Positions 9,964-18,427 of a DNA stretch of 27,531 nucleotides are shown piece by piece. The notes under the pieces were generated by a model. The model was not told the origin of the DNA. It was given only the letters and a program-made list of their open reading frames with translations, and made no database searches. Position numbers and translations under genes: made by a program. This DNA is from Tubiluchus corallicola. Lineage: Eukaryota > Priapulida > Priapulimorpha > Priapulimorphida > Tubiluchidae. How positions within the stretch are numbered: position 1 is the stretch's first letter; every line of letters starts with the position of its first letter. The stretch spans positions 1-27,531 of the forward strand of contig JAQGDQ010002464.1 in the NCBI GenBank assembly GCA_030141605.1, given 5' to 3'.

Positions 9964-10464
9964 CTATTCACTTCTCCAATCAATACCATTTCCAAAAGGA
10001 TCGCTACCATCTTCTCCTATAATGTTTGCATGAATTTCACCAGTTCTACTATCATAAAGCCAGCCGCCAAGGTCGCTTACTTTTATATTCTGAGGAAGAT
10101 CTATAATATAATTTACTTCTATAATTTTATTGGAAGGCATTACATTATTAAAACCAGGAGTTTCTGGCAATTTATTTTTTTTGTAATATTCCGTAAATCT
10201 TTCCTTTCTTAAAGTATTGTTTTGATTTCCACCTGCTACAACTTTTTCTAATTCATCTTCATTTCCTATTAAATTTGGATATATTCCATTATTTTTATAA
10301 AATTCATTTATACTCTGTCTAAGCTCAATTATATCAAGTTGTAGTTTAGATACTTTATTAATCTTTGTTGTTTCTTTATACCTTAAATACCCTAAAAAAA
10401 ATACAACAGAAATAACCCCTATTAAGACTAATATTTCCAATAAAGTGAACCCCTTTTTTTTCAT
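9964..10464 (-). CDS. Type II secretion / type IV pilus pseudopilin (PulG-like)
   Basis: This 166-aa protein starts MKKKGFTLLEILVLIGVISVVFF, a class III prepilin leader. Cleavage is expected between Gly5 and Phe6, with Glu at mature position 5 as required for assembly, followed by one hydrophobic helix. The C-terminal part, with GGWLYDSRTGEIHAN and a final DPFGNGIDWRSE, resembles GspG/PilE-type minor pilins. The start codon lies 1 base upstream of the yqeH stop, so the two genes are likely co-transcribed even though they are unrelated in function. No prepilin peptidase or assembly ATPase is in this window, so the machine it serves must be encoded elsewhere. Confidence 0.82.
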   Translation of the reverse strand: MKKKGFTLLEILVLIGVISVVFFLGYLRYKETTKINKVSKLQLDIIELRQSINEFYKNNGIYPNLIGNEDELEKVVAGGNQNNTLRKERFTEYYKKNKLPETPGFNNVMPSNKIIEVNYIIDLPQNIKVSDLGGWLYDSRTGEIHANIIGEDGSDPFGNGIDWRSE

Positions 10465-10465
10465 T

Positions 10466-11581
10466 TTACCTTTTTCCTTTCATTAAAGCTTTTCTTATTA
10501 CAAAATCCCCATTTTTAGGGCAAGTAATTTCTAGTTTTAAAGGCCCTCTTTTTACTGTAATCCAAGCTAAACCTTTAAAAACTAGCTCTTCTCCAAAATT
10601 GATAGTTATTCTTTTAGTTATTTTTTCTAAGTTACTATAAGAGTTTCTACACTTTTTACAAGGTGGGTATAAAATTTTCTGCCCTTCTGATTTCTCTAAT
10701 TCTTTAGCTCTAATTTCATTAGTTTCATGAAAATTTAATTTACTTGATGCAAAAATTGTAAAAATAGGTTTCAATTCATTTTCATTACCAAGGGTTCTTA
10801 GTTTAATTAAATTACCAAGCAAAATAACTCTATTATTATTTATTTTAAAGGTTTTCCTGCTTATTTCTCCTGATGGTATTAAACAACTATTACAGCTTTC
10901 ACACAAAAAGTCTGATATCCTGCCACTTGGGATTAATCCTGGAGTGTCTATTAATCTTATTTTAGTTTTAGGAATCATATTTTTAATTGCTTTTAGTGTT
11001 GTTCCAGGGTATTTTGAAGTAGTTATCCTTTTTTCATTCAATATTTTATTAATTATTGTTGATTTTCCAACATTTGTAACTCCAATAATTAAAACACTAC
11101 CTCCTGATGGCAAAAAATACTTTAATTTTTTTAAAATGCCATTAGTTCCATAATTATTTTTTCCACTAGTCATAGAAATATCAAGAGGAACAATGCCTTC
11201 TTCTTCTAGTCTAAGTTTTGCCCAATTACATATCTCAGAAGGGTGTTTCTCTTCAGGAATAATATCTATTTTATTTATAACTACAATTGAGTTTTTTTCT
11301 TTTAGTATGTCTAATATTTCATCAGAAAATGAACCTTCAAAATCAATTATGTCAAAAATAGCAATTACTATATTTGTGTTTTCTATATATTTATTAATCT
11401 CATTTTTATAGTCTTCATTAGTAAGAGAAACAGGGAAATATTTGCCATAATTTTTTATTTTAAAACACCTTTGGCATAGCAAGTTTTCTTTTTCTATAAG
11501 AATAGCTTCAGGAACATATCCATCATTTTTAGGGTCAACACATTGCATCTTTATTCCGCAACCTATACATTTTTTATTCAA
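10466..11581 (-). CDS. yqeH: Circularly permuted ribosome-biogenesis GTPase YqeH
   Basis: This 371-aa GTPase has an N-terminal zinc finger (Cys5, Cys8, Cys36, Cys39 in CIGCG and LCQRCF). Its G motifs are in permuted order: G4 NKID at 103-106 and a G5-like SMTSGKN come before G1 GVTNVGKST at 167-175 and G3 DTPG at 212-215. This layout defines the YqeH/YlqF/RsgA group, and the zinc finger points to YqeH, which acts in 30S subunit assembly. A later Cys pair (PPCKKCRN) is also present. The start is TTG at 11579-11581, 6 bases from a GGAGGG site that lies in the 15-base gap after hslV. Confidence 0.9.
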   Translation of the reverse strand: MNKKCIGCGIKMQCVDPKNDGYVPEAILIEKENLLCQRCFKIKNYGKYFPVSLTNEDYKNEINKYIENTNIVIAIFDIIDFEGSFSDEILDILKEKNSIVVINKIDIIPEEKHPSEICNWAKLRLEEEGIVPLDISMTSGKNNYGTNGILKKLKYFLPSGGSVLIIGVTNVGKSTIINKILNEKRITTSKYPGTTLKAIKNMIPKTKIRLIDTPGLIPSGRISDFLCESCNSCLIPSGEISRKTFKINNNRVILLGNLIKLRTLGNENELKPIFTIFASSKLNFHETNEIRAKELEKSEGQKILYPPCKKCRNSYSNLEKITKRITINFGEELVFKGLAWITVKRGPLKLEITCPKNGDFVIRKALMKGKR

Positions 11582-11596
11582 GTTGTGCCCTCCAGA

Positions 11597-12130
11597 TTAT
11601 AATTCTTCTATGGTTATATTTGAGTTAGTGTAAATGCAAAGTTCACTTGCTATTTTCATGGCTTCACTTGCTATTTCTTTTGAGCTTAACTTAGAGTGCA
11701 TTAAAAGTGCTTTTCCAGCAGAAAAAGCATAGTTTGATCCAGAGCCGATAGCTATTATATCTTCATCTGGCTCAATAACATCTCCATTTCCAGAAATAAC
11801 TAAAATATGATTTTTATCTGATGCAATTAACATCGCTTCTAATACTCTAAGGGCTTTATCATGTCTCCATTCTTTTGCTAACTCAACAGAGGCTTTTTTT
11901 AAATTTCCTCCAAATTCATCTAATTTGTTTTCAAATTTATCAAAAAGTGCAAAAGCATCTGCTGCACTACCAGCAAACCCTGCTAAAATTGTTCCATTAT
12001 AGAGTTTTCTTACTTTTTTAGCATTTTTTTTTATTACAATATCTCCAAAAGTTACTTGCCCATCTCCAGCTATAACTACATTATCCTCTTTTTTTACAGC
12101 TAATATTGTTGTTGCATTAATTTTTTCCAT
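11597..12130 (-). CDS. hslV: ATP-dependent protease peptidase subunit HslV (ClpQ)
   Basis: This 177-aa Ntn-hydrolase is the proteolytic core of the HslUV protease. From the chosen ATG (12128-12130) it begins [14 protein letters not shown]; the Thr-Thr pair at residues 7-8 corresponds to the active N-terminal Thr after propeptide removal. [28 protein letters not shown] and the closing [15 protein letters not shown] are highly conserved in HslV. An upstream in-frame ATG at 12151 is rejected because GGAGG sits 4-5 bases before the downstream one. In related operons hslU follows hslV; here the next gene is yqeH and no hslU is in the window. The trmFO-xerC-hslV order is otherwise that of many low-GC bacteria. 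Confidence 0.93.
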   Translation of the reverse strand: MEKINATTILAVKKEDNVVIAGDGQVTFGDIVIKKNAKKVRKLYNGTILAGFAGSAADAFALFDKFENKLDEFGGNLKKASVELAKEWRHDKALRVLEAMLIASDKNHILVISGNGDVIEPDEDIIAIGSGSNYAFSAGKALLMHSKLSSKEIASEAMKIASELCIYTNSNITIEEL

Positions 12131-12151
12131 TTTTCCTCCACAATCTATCAA

Positions 12152-13048
12152 TTATTTTAGATAGGATTTATCAAATTTTTCATAGTATTTGTTATAGTCT
12201 TCATACTTTTTTATACTTTCTAACGAGCTATATCCTAGCAAATTTTGTAGATAATATTTATTCATTCCATTTGATAGCATAATTATTCCAAAAGTATCTC
12301 TAAAAGTTTTTGGGCTAATTTCCTTAGTAATATTTGCTTTTTTCCTATATTTTTCTATTATTCTTCTTAATGATCTATCTCCTAATTTTTGGTTGTAATT
12401 ATTTGTAAATAAGGCTTTACTTAAAAAATCTTCTGAAAAAATTTCATTTTTTTTACTTATGTATTTCCCTAGCCAATAATTTGCTGTATGACTAAAAAAA
12501 ACTACTCTTGAAGTCCTTGCTTTATGAACTATTCTGATTTCATTTTCATTAAAATCTATTAAATTTAAATTTAAATTTAGTAATTCTTTTGAAGTAATTC
12601 CAGTGGAATAAAGGAGTTCTATAATTGCTCTATCTCTTATACCATTATATTTTTCTGTATCTACAGCATTACGGATGTTTTTTATTTCTTCTGAAGTAAT
12701 CGTTATTTCTATTTTTTCTTTTATATTTGGGGATGGTAAAAATAAAGCTGGGTTCGCTTTTATAATATTATGTTTTTTTAAGTATTTAAAAAAACTTTTT
12801 ATAGTTGATGTTTTTCTATTTATAGATCTTTTACTATATTCTTTATTACTAAAGTTTTTTATAAATTTTTTTATTTCAAAATCACTTATATCATCAATGT
12901 TTTTTATTTTCTCATTATCTAACAAAAAATCCCTAATTTGAAATAAATCATTTTTATATGAAACTAATGTATGGTCACTTTTATCTTCTGCTATTTGACA
13001 AAAATAAATATATTGGTTTATTAGTTTGTCAAAATTTTTTTTATCCAT
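12152..13048 (-). CDS. XerC-like tyrosine-recombinase family protein with degenerate active site
   Basis: This 298-aa protein has the two-domain architecture of tyrosine recombinases: an N-terminal SAM-like core-binding domain (about 1-105) and a C-terminal catalytic fold (about 115-298). Its place between trmFO and hslV is the usual xerC/codV locus. Compared with XerC, the first catalytic Arg (in TGLRxSEL) is Thr152 in STGITSKEL, the His of HxxR is Lys247 in SPKTFRD, and the His of LGH is Tyr273 in LLGYSS. Arg250, the hairpin Lys176 and the nucleophile Tyr282 (SIKKYEDY) remain. Loss of three of six catalytic residues suggests weak or no strand exchange. The frame is intact, so it is not a simple pseudogene. 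ATG at 13046-13048 follows GAGGAG and is preferred over 13063. One base separates it from trmFO. Confidence 0.8.
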   Translation of the reverse strand: MDKKNFDKLINQYIYFCQIAEDKSDHTLVSYKNDLFQIRDFLLDNEKIKNIDDISDFEIKKFIKNFSNKEYSKRSINRKTSTIKSFFKYLKKHNIIKANPALFLPSPNIKEKIEITITSEEIKNIRNAVDTEKYNGIRDRAIIELLYSTGITSKELLNLNLNLIDFNENEIRIVHKARTSRVVFFSHTANYWLGKYISKKNEIFSEDFLSKALFTNNYNQKLGDRSLRRIIEKYRKKANITKEISPKTFRDTFGIIMLSNGMNKYYLQNLLGYSSLESIKKYEDYNKYYEKFDKSYLK

Positions 13049-13049
13049 T

Positions 13050-14372
13050 TTATTTCTCCTCAAAATAATCTGAATAATTATATTTTAAACTATCAATATA
13101 TTCTAAAGCTCGCTTTGAAATATATTTGTATCTTTCTTGTTTGTTTTTTATTTTTTTTCCTTCTAATGATTTTATTATTCCAAAGTTTGGTCCCATTGGC
13201 TGGAAATTTTTTCTTTCTTCAACAATATAATTTAAAATACTTCCAATAGCACTTGTGTTATCTATTTCTATCTCTTGGAAATTTTTAATTTTAGATAACA
13301 CATTTAATCCTGCAATTAAACCTGTTGTTATTGCTGCAACATAGCCTTCACATCCTGTTAATTGCCCTGCAAAATATATATTTTCATGACCTTTTAAACT
13401 CAAATTTTTATTTAGTAGCTTTGGAGAATTTATGTATGTATTTCTATGCATCACTCCATACCTTATAAATTCACAATTTTCAAGGCCTGGAATCATTCTA
13501 AATATTCGTTTTTGTTCTCCCCACTTTAGATTTGTTTGAAATCCTACAAGGTTATATAATTTTCCATTTTTATCATCTTGTCTTAATTGAACTACTCCAT
13601 AATCTTCACAATTTGTTTTAGGATTTATTAAGCCTTTAGGCTTTAAGGGACCAAATAATAAGGTTTTTTCACCTCTTGATGCTATTTTTTCTACAGGCAT
13701 GCAAGCTTCAAATAGCTTTTCTCTTTCAAAGCGTTTTAAAGGAACTCGTTCTCCTTTTATGAGTTCATTATAAAAATCTGTATATTCTTTTTCCGTCATT
13801 GGGCAATTTATATATTCCCCTTCTCCTTTGTCATATCTTGATTTAAAGTATACTTTTTCTTTATTAATTGATTCATAGGTTATTATAGGAGAAACTGCAT
13901 CATAAAAATATAAATAATCACTTCCTGTATACTTTTTTATGCATTTAGAAAATTCGTCTGATGTAAGTGGCCCTGTGGAAATTATTGTATAGTCAGATTT
14001 TGGAATATCACTCAGCTCTTTCCTAATTATTTTTATATTTTTATGGCTATCAAGAATTTTTGTTATTTCTTTTGAAAAATCTTCTCTTGCAACAGCTAAA
14101 GCTTGTCCAGCTGGAACTTTAGTTTTATCTGCTACTTTTATAATCAATGAATCAAGCTTTCTTAATTCTTCCTTCATTAGTCCTGAAGCATTAGTCAATA
14201 AATTAGATCCCAGTGAATTACTGCATACTAGCTCTCCTAAAAAACCACTTTCATGAGCCCCTGTTGTTTTTTTAGGTCTCATTTCGTATAGCGTAACATC
14301 TATACCATTTTTAGCAAGTTGATAAGCTGCTTCACTTCCTGCAATGCCTCCCCCAATTATCGTTATTTTCAA
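13050..14372 (-). CDS. trmFO: Folate/FAD-dependent tRNA (uracil-54-C5)-methyltransferase TrmFO
   Basis: This 440-aa flavoprotein uses methylenetetrahydrofolate and FAD to make ribothymidine at position 54 of tRNA. The N-terminal dinucleotide-binding motif IIGGGIAGSEAAYQLA (about residues 5-20) is clear. TGAHESGFLGELVCSNSLGSN carries Cys50, and FEACMPVEKIASRGEKTL carries Cys224; these are the two conserved cysteines linked to catalysis in the family. The late GQLTGCEGYVAAITTG segment is a second flavin-contact hallmark. Length is typical. The start is TTG (14370-14372) with AAGGAGA about 7 bases upstream. It heads the trmFO-xerC-like-hslV-yqeH run and lies 11 bases after the permease gene. Confidence 0.96.
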   Translation of the reverse strand: MKITIIGGGIAGSEAAYQLAKNGIDVTLYEMRPKKTTGAHESGFLGELVCSNSLGSNLLTNASGLMKEELRKLDSLIIKVADKTKVPAGQALAVAREDFSKEITKILDSHKNIKIIRKELSDIPKSDYTIISTGPLTSDEFSKCIKKYTGSDYLYFYDAVSPIITYESINKEKVYFKSRYDKGEGEYINCPMTEKEYTDFYNELIKGERVPLKRFEREKLFEACMPVEKIASRGEKTLLFGPLKPKGLINPKTNCEDYGVVQLRQDDKNGKLYNLVGFQTNLKWGEQKRIFRMIPGLENCEFIRYGVMHRNTYINSPKLLNKNLSLKGHENIYFAGQLTGCEGYVAAITTGLIAGLNVLSKIKNFQEIEIDNTSAIGSILNYIVEERKNFQPMGPNFGIIKSLEGKKIKNKQERYKYISKRALEYIDSLKYNYSDYFEEK

Positions 14373-14383
14373 AGTTTATCTCC

Positions 14384-15448
14384 TTATTTTTGCAATTTTA
14401 AATTTTTTGCTTTTCTATTATCAAATTCTTTTTTTATAAATTTTACAGTTATTTTTATTATCAAATATAAAGGAATAGCTAATAGCGCTCCTAATATACC
14501 TAGAAGGCTACCTCCAATTAATAATACAATTAAAGTAGTTAGCTCATGTATATTGACAGTTTTGCTAGTTATATAAGGAACTAAAAATACTGATTCAATA
14601 ATTTGTATTAAAAGTATCGTTATCAAAACACCAATAAATACAGGTAGTGATTGAAGTAAAGCAAATAGACATATAGGCACACCGCCTATTACAGGACCTA
14701 TATATGGAATAATGTTAGTAACTCCTATTATTACTGCAAAAAGTAAAGAATAGTTGAGCCCTATCATTTTAAACACGATAAAAACTAAAATTCCAACAAC
14801 AAAACTATCTAATATTTTTCCTAAGATATATCTTCCTAAGACAACATCTACTTCTTTAAAGTAATCTATTAGTTTATCTTTTTTTATATCTCTTAAAAAT
14901 TTTTTTCCGCCTTCTAAAATTAAGCTATAATCTTTCATTATCATAAACATAAATATTGGTGTCATTAAAAGTATAGAAAAGGAAAATTTAATTATATTAA
15001 ATCCTGATGAAAGCATAGAAGCAGAATTTTTTACAATAAATTCTCTTGATTTATTAATGATAGAATCAATATCTATTTCAAAATTTACAATAAATTTCGT
15101 GATAATTCCTTCTAATTCATTTTGATTTTCTTTTAAATAGGTTATCAAGTTATTTAACTGCTCTAAAATTAATGGGAGTAAGGAAAATAAAAAAATAGCA
15201 GTAAATGATAAAAATAAAATGAAGGTTAAAAATACAGCAATTATTCTTTTTATTTTAAATTTCATTAAAAACCTTATTATTGGTTCTAAACAATACGCTA
15301 AAACAAAAGCTATTATAAAGGGAATTAATACATCAATAATTATATTTAATATAGGTATAAAATAAGGGAGAATTTTTAATGAAAAATATAATATCATTAC
15401 AATTAATAAAATAAATATTAGTTTATTTTTAGATTGTCTTATGTTCAA
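14384..15448 (-). CDS. AI-2E family transporter (PF01594)
   Basis: This 354-aa membrane protein has about eight hydrophobic segments arranged as in the AI-2E/PerM family. There are two or three at the N-terminus, a polar loop (about residues 95-140) and a cluster towards the C-terminus including GVTNIIPYIGPVIGGVP, a family hallmark, and GGSLLGILGALLAIPL. Members have been linked to autoinducer-2 export, Na+/H+ exchange or general permease roles, so the substrate is unknown here. The start is TTG at 15446-15448, directly after AGGAGG, giving MNIRQSKNK. It is probably transcribed with trmFO. Confidence 0.85.
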   Translation of the reverse strand: MNIRQSKNKLIFILLIVMILYFSLKILPYFIPILNIIIDVLIPFIIAFVLAYCLEPIIRFLMKFKIKRIIAVFLTFILFLSFTAIFLFSLLPLILEQLNNLITYLKENQNELEGIITKFIVNFEIDIDSIINKSREFIVKNSASMLSSGFNIIKFSFSILLMTPIFMFMIMKDYSLILEGGKKFLRDIKKDKLIDYFKEVDVVLGRYILGKILDSFVVGILVFIVFKMIGLNYSLLFAVIIGVTNIIPYIGPVIGGVPICLFALLQSLPVFIGVLITILLIQIIESVFLVPYITSKTVNIHELTTLIVLLIGGSLLGILGALLAIPLYLIIKITVKFIKKEFDNRKAKNLKLQK

Positions 15449-15502
15449 TTTTCCTCCTAAAGTTTGATTTTATTACTCTTGCTACAATGGTTATAAATAG
15501 AC

Positions 15503-17149
15503 CTACATTTGACATTTTATCCAAGCAAATTCATAAGAATCAAGAACTAGTACCCCATTTAAATTTTCATTTTTAATTAAATTTTTACCTTTTATATTAT
15601 TTATATTTTTTTTATTGTTAGATAAGTTATGTATAAATAATAATTTGTTACTATCATCTATTTTCTCTATTTTATATATTGATTTGTCAAAATCATCTAA
15701 TATTTTTGATTTACACCTAAATATTTTAGAATTTTCTTTTTTTATAGATATTAATTTTTTTATTTCTCCAAACAGCTGAGCTTCTATTGTATTTTTATCT
15801 GTTATAGCTAACTTTACTTTATTCCAATCCATTTTTCCTCTATTGAAAAACCTAGCATCTTTAAACCCTGTCTCCTTAATCTTTTTTTTATAGAAATTAT
15901 AGTCATTTGTCATTCCAACTTCATCTCCATAATATAAAATTGGAGATCCCTCAGTTATAAAGAGCATGGAGTACAATAATTTTATTTTTTTTACATTACC
16001 ATCTAATAAATTAAACAAACGCCCTGCAATTCCTTCTCCTTCTCTAAAGCTAAAAATCGAATCTTTTAAGTAGTGCTTATTCATTTTAGCTCTTTCATCT
16101 GCAGAAACAAACTCTAAAGTCAGCTCATCATGACATCTTAAAAAAGATAGCCATTGACAATCATTAGGTATTTTAGGCGTTGTATCTTCAGCAAGTGCTT
16201 TTTTTATATAAGTATAATCTTCTTCTGCTAGACTCAAGTAAAATTTTGGCATTAAAGGGAAGTGATATGCACTTTGGCACTCATCACTATATCCAAAATA
16301 TTTGACTACATCCTTTGGCTTCATGTTAGCTTCTGCAATAAGCAAGGTTCCTTCTTTTATTTTTTCTAACGATAATCTAAAAATCTTAAGTATATTGTGA
16401 GTATTCTCTAAATCCTCACAATTTGTTTTCTTCTTCTTTCCATAAAATGGAATTGCATCCATTCTTAGTCCATCAACACCTTTTTTTTGCCAAAATACAA
16501 GATTTTTTATCATTTCAACTAAAACTTTTGGATTTTTATAATTCAAATCAGGTTGAAAGCTATAAAATCTATGGAAAAAATAATCATCAGTTTTTTTGTT
16601 ATACTCCCAATTACTATTAACCATACCTTTAAATAATAACCTAGCCTCATTGTATTTTTTTGGGTTATCATTCCATATAAAAAAATCTCTATACTCACTT
16701 ATTTTAGAACTTCTAGCATCTTTAAACCACTCATGTTCTTCTGAAACATGGTTAACAGCTATGTCAAATAATATTCTTATTTCTCTTTTATGAGCTTCAT
16801 CTATAAACCTGTAAAATTCCTCATTTGTTCCAAGGTCTAACCTCACTTTAACATGATTACTTATATCAAAGCCTTGATCTCTCATTGGTGAATTTAATAT
16901 AGGTAATAACCAAATAGTATTAATACCTAAGTTAGACAAATAATCTAATTTTTCTATCATCTTACTAAAATTTTCTCCAAACTCGTCAACATACAAAGAA
17001 TAAATAATAGCATCTTTATACCATTCTTTATCAATATTACTTTCCTTAAAAGAAATTTTATTTTTTTCTATAAAATCTATTAAATCTTCCAGTTCTTTTT
17101 TTCCAGAATTTCCATAAATTTTTTCCCAAATTTTAATTATTTTATCCAT
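15503..17149 (-). CDS. GH13 alpha-amylase family enzyme, trehalose-synthase-like
   Basis: This 548-aa enzyme has a GH13 TIM barrel. WYKDAIIYSLYV (43-54) and YDYLSNLG-type helices open the barrel, and FDIAVNHVSEEHEWF (about 128-142) is conserved region I. The nucleophile Asp231 is in DGLRMDAIPF, the acid/base Glu273 in LLIAEANM, and His340-Asp341 in LRCHDELTLEF. The segments NCEDLENTHNIL, DECQSAYHFPLMP and ILYYGDEVGM closely follow trehalose synthase (maltose alpha-D-glucosyltransferase). However, the usual Asn before the His-Asp pair is Cys339, and the typical PMQW stretch is replaced by KDARFFNRGKMDW, so isomerase activity is uncertain; an alpha-glucosidase is possible. No signal peptide is seen, so it is cytoplasmic. 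Confidence 0.82.
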   Translation of the reverse strand: MDKIIKIWEKIYGNSGKKELEDLIDFIEKNKISFKESNIDKEWYKDAIIYSLYVDEFGENFSKMIEKLDYLSNLGINTIWLLPILNSPMRDQGFDISNHVKVRLDLGTNEEFYRFIDEAHKREIRILFDIAVNHVSEEHEWFKDARSSKISEYRDFFIWNDNPKKYNEARLLFKGMVNSNWEYNKKTDDYFFHRFYSFQPDLNYKNPKVLVEMIKNLVFWQKKGVDGLRMDAIPFYGKKKKTNCEDLENTHNILKIFRLSLEKIKEGTLLIAEANMKPKDVVKYFGYSDECQSAYHFPLMPKFYLSLAEEDYTYIKKALAEDTTPKIPNDCQWLSFLRCHDELTLEFVSADERAKMNKHYLKDSIFSFREGEGIAGRLFNLLDGNVKKIKLLYSMLFITEGSPILYYGDEVGMTNDYNFYKKKIKETGFKDARFFNRGKMDWNKVKLAITDKNTIEAQLFGEIKKLISIKKENSKIFRCKSKILDDFDKSIYKIEKIDDSNKLLFIHNLSNNKKNINNIKGKNLIKNENLNGVLVLDSYEFAWIKCQM

Positions 17150-17185
17150 AGATTTTATACCCCCTATATTAAATCTTTATCAAAG

Positions 17186-18352
17186 TTAGTTACACAACAT
17201 ATTTTTTATATCTATTATCTTGCCTTTATAAGTATAAACTCTAGGCACTCTCTTGGATATACTACATAAAATTTCATAATTTATAGTATTCAATTTTTTT
17301 GCAATATTATCAATACTGTTTTTCATTTTCGGAATATCACTGTATATGGTTACTATATCTCCATCACACACATTACAACTTGATATGTCTATAACAATAG
17401 AATCCATGCTAACTCGACCTATTACATCAACATATGCTTTTTCTTTATCAATATATATTTTTCCTTTGTTACTTAGAGCTCTAAAATAGCCATCTGCATA
17501 TCCAACTGATATAGTTGCTACTTTCATATTTTTTTTAGCTTCATAAGTAAGTCCATAATTTAACTTATCTCCTTTTAACAGAAGTCTAGTAGAGTGTATT
17601 TTGCCCTTTAGAGATAATATAGGAGATAAACTTATGTTGGATTTCTTAACATCCTGTGAAGGGTATAGTCCAAATTGTATAATTCCTGGTCTTATCATAC
17701 TATATTGACATTCAGGCATATCTATAACACTTCCACTATTAGATACATGTAATGTTTCTATATTGATGTTATTTTTTTTTAATTTATTTACAGTATTATT
17801 AAATTTTTCTATTTGCTGTTTTGAATATTCTTTATTTTTTTCATCAGATGTTGCAAAATGAGTATAAGCACCTGCTATATTTAAGTTTTTCATTTTGAAA
17901 ATTTCCGTTATCGTTTGAACACCAATATTATCTGGTCTAATCCCCATTCTATTCATACCAGTATTAATATTTATATGTATATCTTTTATAATTCCATATT
18001 TATATGCTAATTCATTTAATTTAATTGCCCTTTCTAAGGCGTTTATCGTAGGGGTAATATTATATTCTATTAATTTATCAAAATATTTTTCTTGAGTAAC
18101 TCCAAGTAATAAAATAGGAATTTCTCTATAATAATCCCTTAATTCTAAAGCTTCTGAAATACAGGCAACTGCAAAAGCATCTACACCAAAGTCTATAAAA
18201 TACTTTCCTAAAACAACTGCCCCATGTCCGTATGCATCAGCTTTTATTACAGCCATATACTTTGTATTTTCTTTTAATAACTTTTTTATATTTTTTATAT
18301 TTTTTTCTAAATTATCTATATTTATTTCCGCCCATATATCTCTTAATAACAA
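17186..18352 (-). CDS. alr: Alanine racemase
   Basis: This 388-aa PLP enzyme makes D-alanine for peptidoglycan. The PLP lysine is Lys37 in AVIKADAYGHGAV. The second catalytic base is the Tyr in LNYGLTYEAK, followed by ISVGYADGYFRALSNKG. HVSNSGSV, the SMIRPGI substrate/PLP region and the RVSMDSIVIDIS segment are all as expected. An in-frame ATG at 18370 has no ribosome binding site. TTG at 18350-18352, with GAGGG 7 bases upstream, yields MLLRDIWAEINIDNLEKNI, where alanine racemases normally begin, so it is preferred. A terminator lies just upstream, so alr probably has its own promoter. Confidence 0.93.
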   Translation of the reverse strand: MLLRDIWAEINIDNLEKNIKNIKKLLKENTKYMAVIKADAYGHGAVVLGKYFIDFGVDAFAVACISEALELRDYYREIPILLLGVTQEKYFDKLIEYNITPTINALERAIKLNELAYKYGIIKDIHININTGMNRMGIRPDNIGVQTITEIFKMKNLNIAGAYTHFATSDEKNKEYSKQQIEKFNNTVNKLKKNNINIETLHVSNSGSVIDMPECQYSMIRPGIIQFGLYPSQDVKKSNISLSPILSLKGKIHSTRLLLKGDKLNYGLTYEAKKNMKVATISVGYADGYFRALSNKGKIYIDKEKAYVDVIGRVSMDSIVIDISSCNVCDGDIVTIYSDIPKMKNSIDNIAKKLNTINYEILCSISKRVPRVYTYKGKIIDIKNMLCN

Positions 18353-18397
18353 AATAATGCCCTCTTTCATTAGGTTAATATGCTTATAAATATTAAG

Positions 18398-18424
18398 AAA
18401 AAGATAAGGAAATCCTTATCTTTA
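18398..18424 (-). terminator. Rho-independent terminator of the cyclophilin genes
   Basis: AAAGATAAGGA (18400-18410) and its exact complement TCCTTATCTTT (18413-18423) form an 11-bp stem with a tight loop. On the minus strand the stem runs into a T-rich tail (TTTTTCTTAA). It begins 4 bases past the stop codon of the upstream cyclophilin lipoprotein, separating it from alr. Confidence 0.85.
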
Positions 18425-18427
18425 AGT

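Noticed and set aside
12675-12941. Plus-strand open frame inside the XerC-like gene, and similar antisense frames elsewhere
   Set aside because: These are hydrophobic-rich shadows typical of the complement of AT-rich genes, without ribosome binding sites.
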